The notes beneath the pieces were generated by a model, which was given only the letters and a program-made list of their open reading frames with translations, was not told where the DNA came from and did not search any database. A stretch of 64,000 nt of DNA from Flavobacterium kingsejongi (GTDB taxonomy: Bacteria > Bacteroidota > Bacteroidia > Flavobacteriales > Flavobacteriaceae). The stretch covers positions 3,534,001 to 3,598,000 of the forward strand of contig NZ_CP020919.1 of NCBI RefSeq assembly GCF_003076475.1, given 5' to 3'. The translations under genes and the position numbers were made by a program. Below are positions 63,258 to 64,000 of the stretch, piece after piece. Position 1 is the stretch's first letter, and each line of letters opens with the position of its first letter.

Positions 63258-64000
63258 ACATTATCCTCAAAGAAGCCAGAATAGTGGATCCCCAAAGCCC
63301 TTTTCACAATGAAACCGTAGACATTATTATCGAACACGGCATCATCAAGCAAATTGGTAAAAATCTGCCTGCTCCTGAACAATTTGAAGTAGTACAACTG
63401 GAAGGCCTACACGTCTCCCAGGGTTGGTTTGACAGTTCTGTAAGCCTGGGCGAACCCGGTTTTGAAGACCGTGAAACCATTAGCAATGGATTGCAGGTAG
63501 CGGCAAAAAGTGGTTTTACCACTATTGCGGTGCAGCCTAATGCGTATCCCGTGGCAGACAACCAGTCGGCCATTCAATTTATCCGGCACAAATCGGCCCA
63601 TGCCGCCACAAGCGTATTTCCTATTGGAGCCCTGACCAAAGGGAGCGAAGGGAAAGACCTGGCTGAATTGTACGATATGAAAAATGCCGGAGCTGTAGCT
63701 TTTGGCGATTATAATAAAGCACTGGACAATGCCAACTTACTCAAAATCGGATTACAGTATGTACAGGATTTTGACGGGCTGGTGATCGCTTACTCCCAGG
63801 ATTCCAATATCAAAGGCAGTGGCGTAGCCCATGAGGGAATTGTCAGCACGCGATTAGGACTGAAAGGCATTCCAGCATTGGCGGAAGAATTGCAAATCTC
63901 CCGAAACCTGTTCTTATTAGAATATACAGGAGGAAAATTGCACATCCCAACTATTTCCACTGCAAAATCAGTAGCCTTGATTGCTGCTGCAAAAAAAGCA
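63254..64000 (+). CDS. Dihydroorotase-like protein without metal ligands (partial, runs off the window)
   Basis: 249 codons of an incomplete gene, starting ATGA-overlapped with the BatA-type gene. The fold is that of class I dihydroorotases (VDPQSPFHNETVDIIIEHG, SLGEPGFEDRE, IAVQPNAYPV, GVAHEGIVSTRLGLKGIPALAE). The metal-binding residues are gone: the HxH pair reads S62-V-S64 (DSSVSLGEPG, normally DxHVHLREPG), the next His is Tyr180 (VIAYSQDSN, normally HxED) and the following His is Thr233 (HIPTISTAKSV). It is thus predicted catalytically inactive. In some bacteria such proteins support aspartate transcarbamoylase structure. The remaining C-terminus lies outside. Confidence 0.9.
   Translation, partial: MNIILKEARIVDPQSPFHNETVDIIIEHGIIKQIGKNLPAPEQFEVVQLEGLHVSQGWFDSSVSLGEPGFEDRETISNGLQVAAKSGFTTIAVQPNAYPVADNQSAIQFIRHKSAHAATSVFPIGALTKGSEGKDLAELYDMKNAGAVAFGDYNKALDNANLLKIGLQYVQDFDGLVIAYSQDSNIKGSGVAHEGIVSTRLGLKGIPALAEELQISRNLFLLEYTGGKLHIPTISTAKSVALIAAAKKA

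Overview
The window reads as a chromosomal segment of a Flavobacteriaceae bacterium, most likely Flavobacterium or a close relative. The basis is direct: AT-rich DNA, many Bacteroidota-type -7 boxes (TAnnTTTG) placed 10-60 bases before genes, several TTG or GTG starts, an M28 peptidase with a type IX secretion C-terminal domain, a Rho factor with a long Asn/Gln-rich insertion, and many families typical of Bacteroidota (DUF4293, TIGR02757, DUF6146-like, BatA-type membrane proteins, unfused serA). I did not identify a species, and I see no rRNA, tRNA or CRISPR array.

Layout. 1-6.1 kb: two tandem HAD hydrolases, an ECF sigma operon with a membrane protein and a Spy/CpxP-like periplasmic protein, a beta-propeller lipoprotein and an M1 aminopeptidase. 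6.4-17.3 kb: a secreted low-complexity protein, an SMR exporter and Crp-type regulator, an RNA m5C methyltransferase, Rho, DUF4293, a phosphodiesterase, truA, an ABC exporter and lipoamide dehydrogenase. 17.4-23.5 kb: an alpha-amylase-family lipoprotein, an alpha/beta-hydrolase lipoprotein, an aldose epimerase, a 21-bp tandem repeat array, an S8 peptidase and a DUF3575 protein. 23.6-47.3 kb: an unusual ABC ATPase/membrane protein pair, OmpW, smpB, pcm, an oxidoreductase, hydroxyacyl-CoA dehydrogenase, DUF1015, a YggS-type protein, a DnaQ/GIY-YIG fusion, a potassium channel with a zinc-ribbon tail, miaA, a thioesterase, ychF, ferredoxin and acyl-CoA reductase, serC-serA, three small conserved genes, M28, msrA and a LolD-type ATPase.

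47.3-57 kb is the accessory part. It holds three copies of one IS3-family element, an IS256-family element, a gene cut by the IS3 element, a start-less gene remnant, and small or poorly characterised genes (TIGR02757, DUF805, DUF389). Removing the first IS3 copy together with one 3-bp duplicate rejoins the cut gene in frame. The second and third IS3 copies form a tandem dimer inside a single GGT duplication; the right copy lacks its first 62 bp but has an in-frame replacement start supplied by its neighbour. A second array of 21-bp repeats lies next to the IS256 element and has the same alternating 2 x 21 bp design as the first.

57-64 kb returns to core genes: a DEAD-box-type RNA helicase, a FucP-type sugar MFS transporter, a lactonase-fold protein, a BatA-type membrane protein, and overlapping it a dihydroorotase-like protein that lacks all four expected metal-binding histidines that can be checked here; it runs off the window end.
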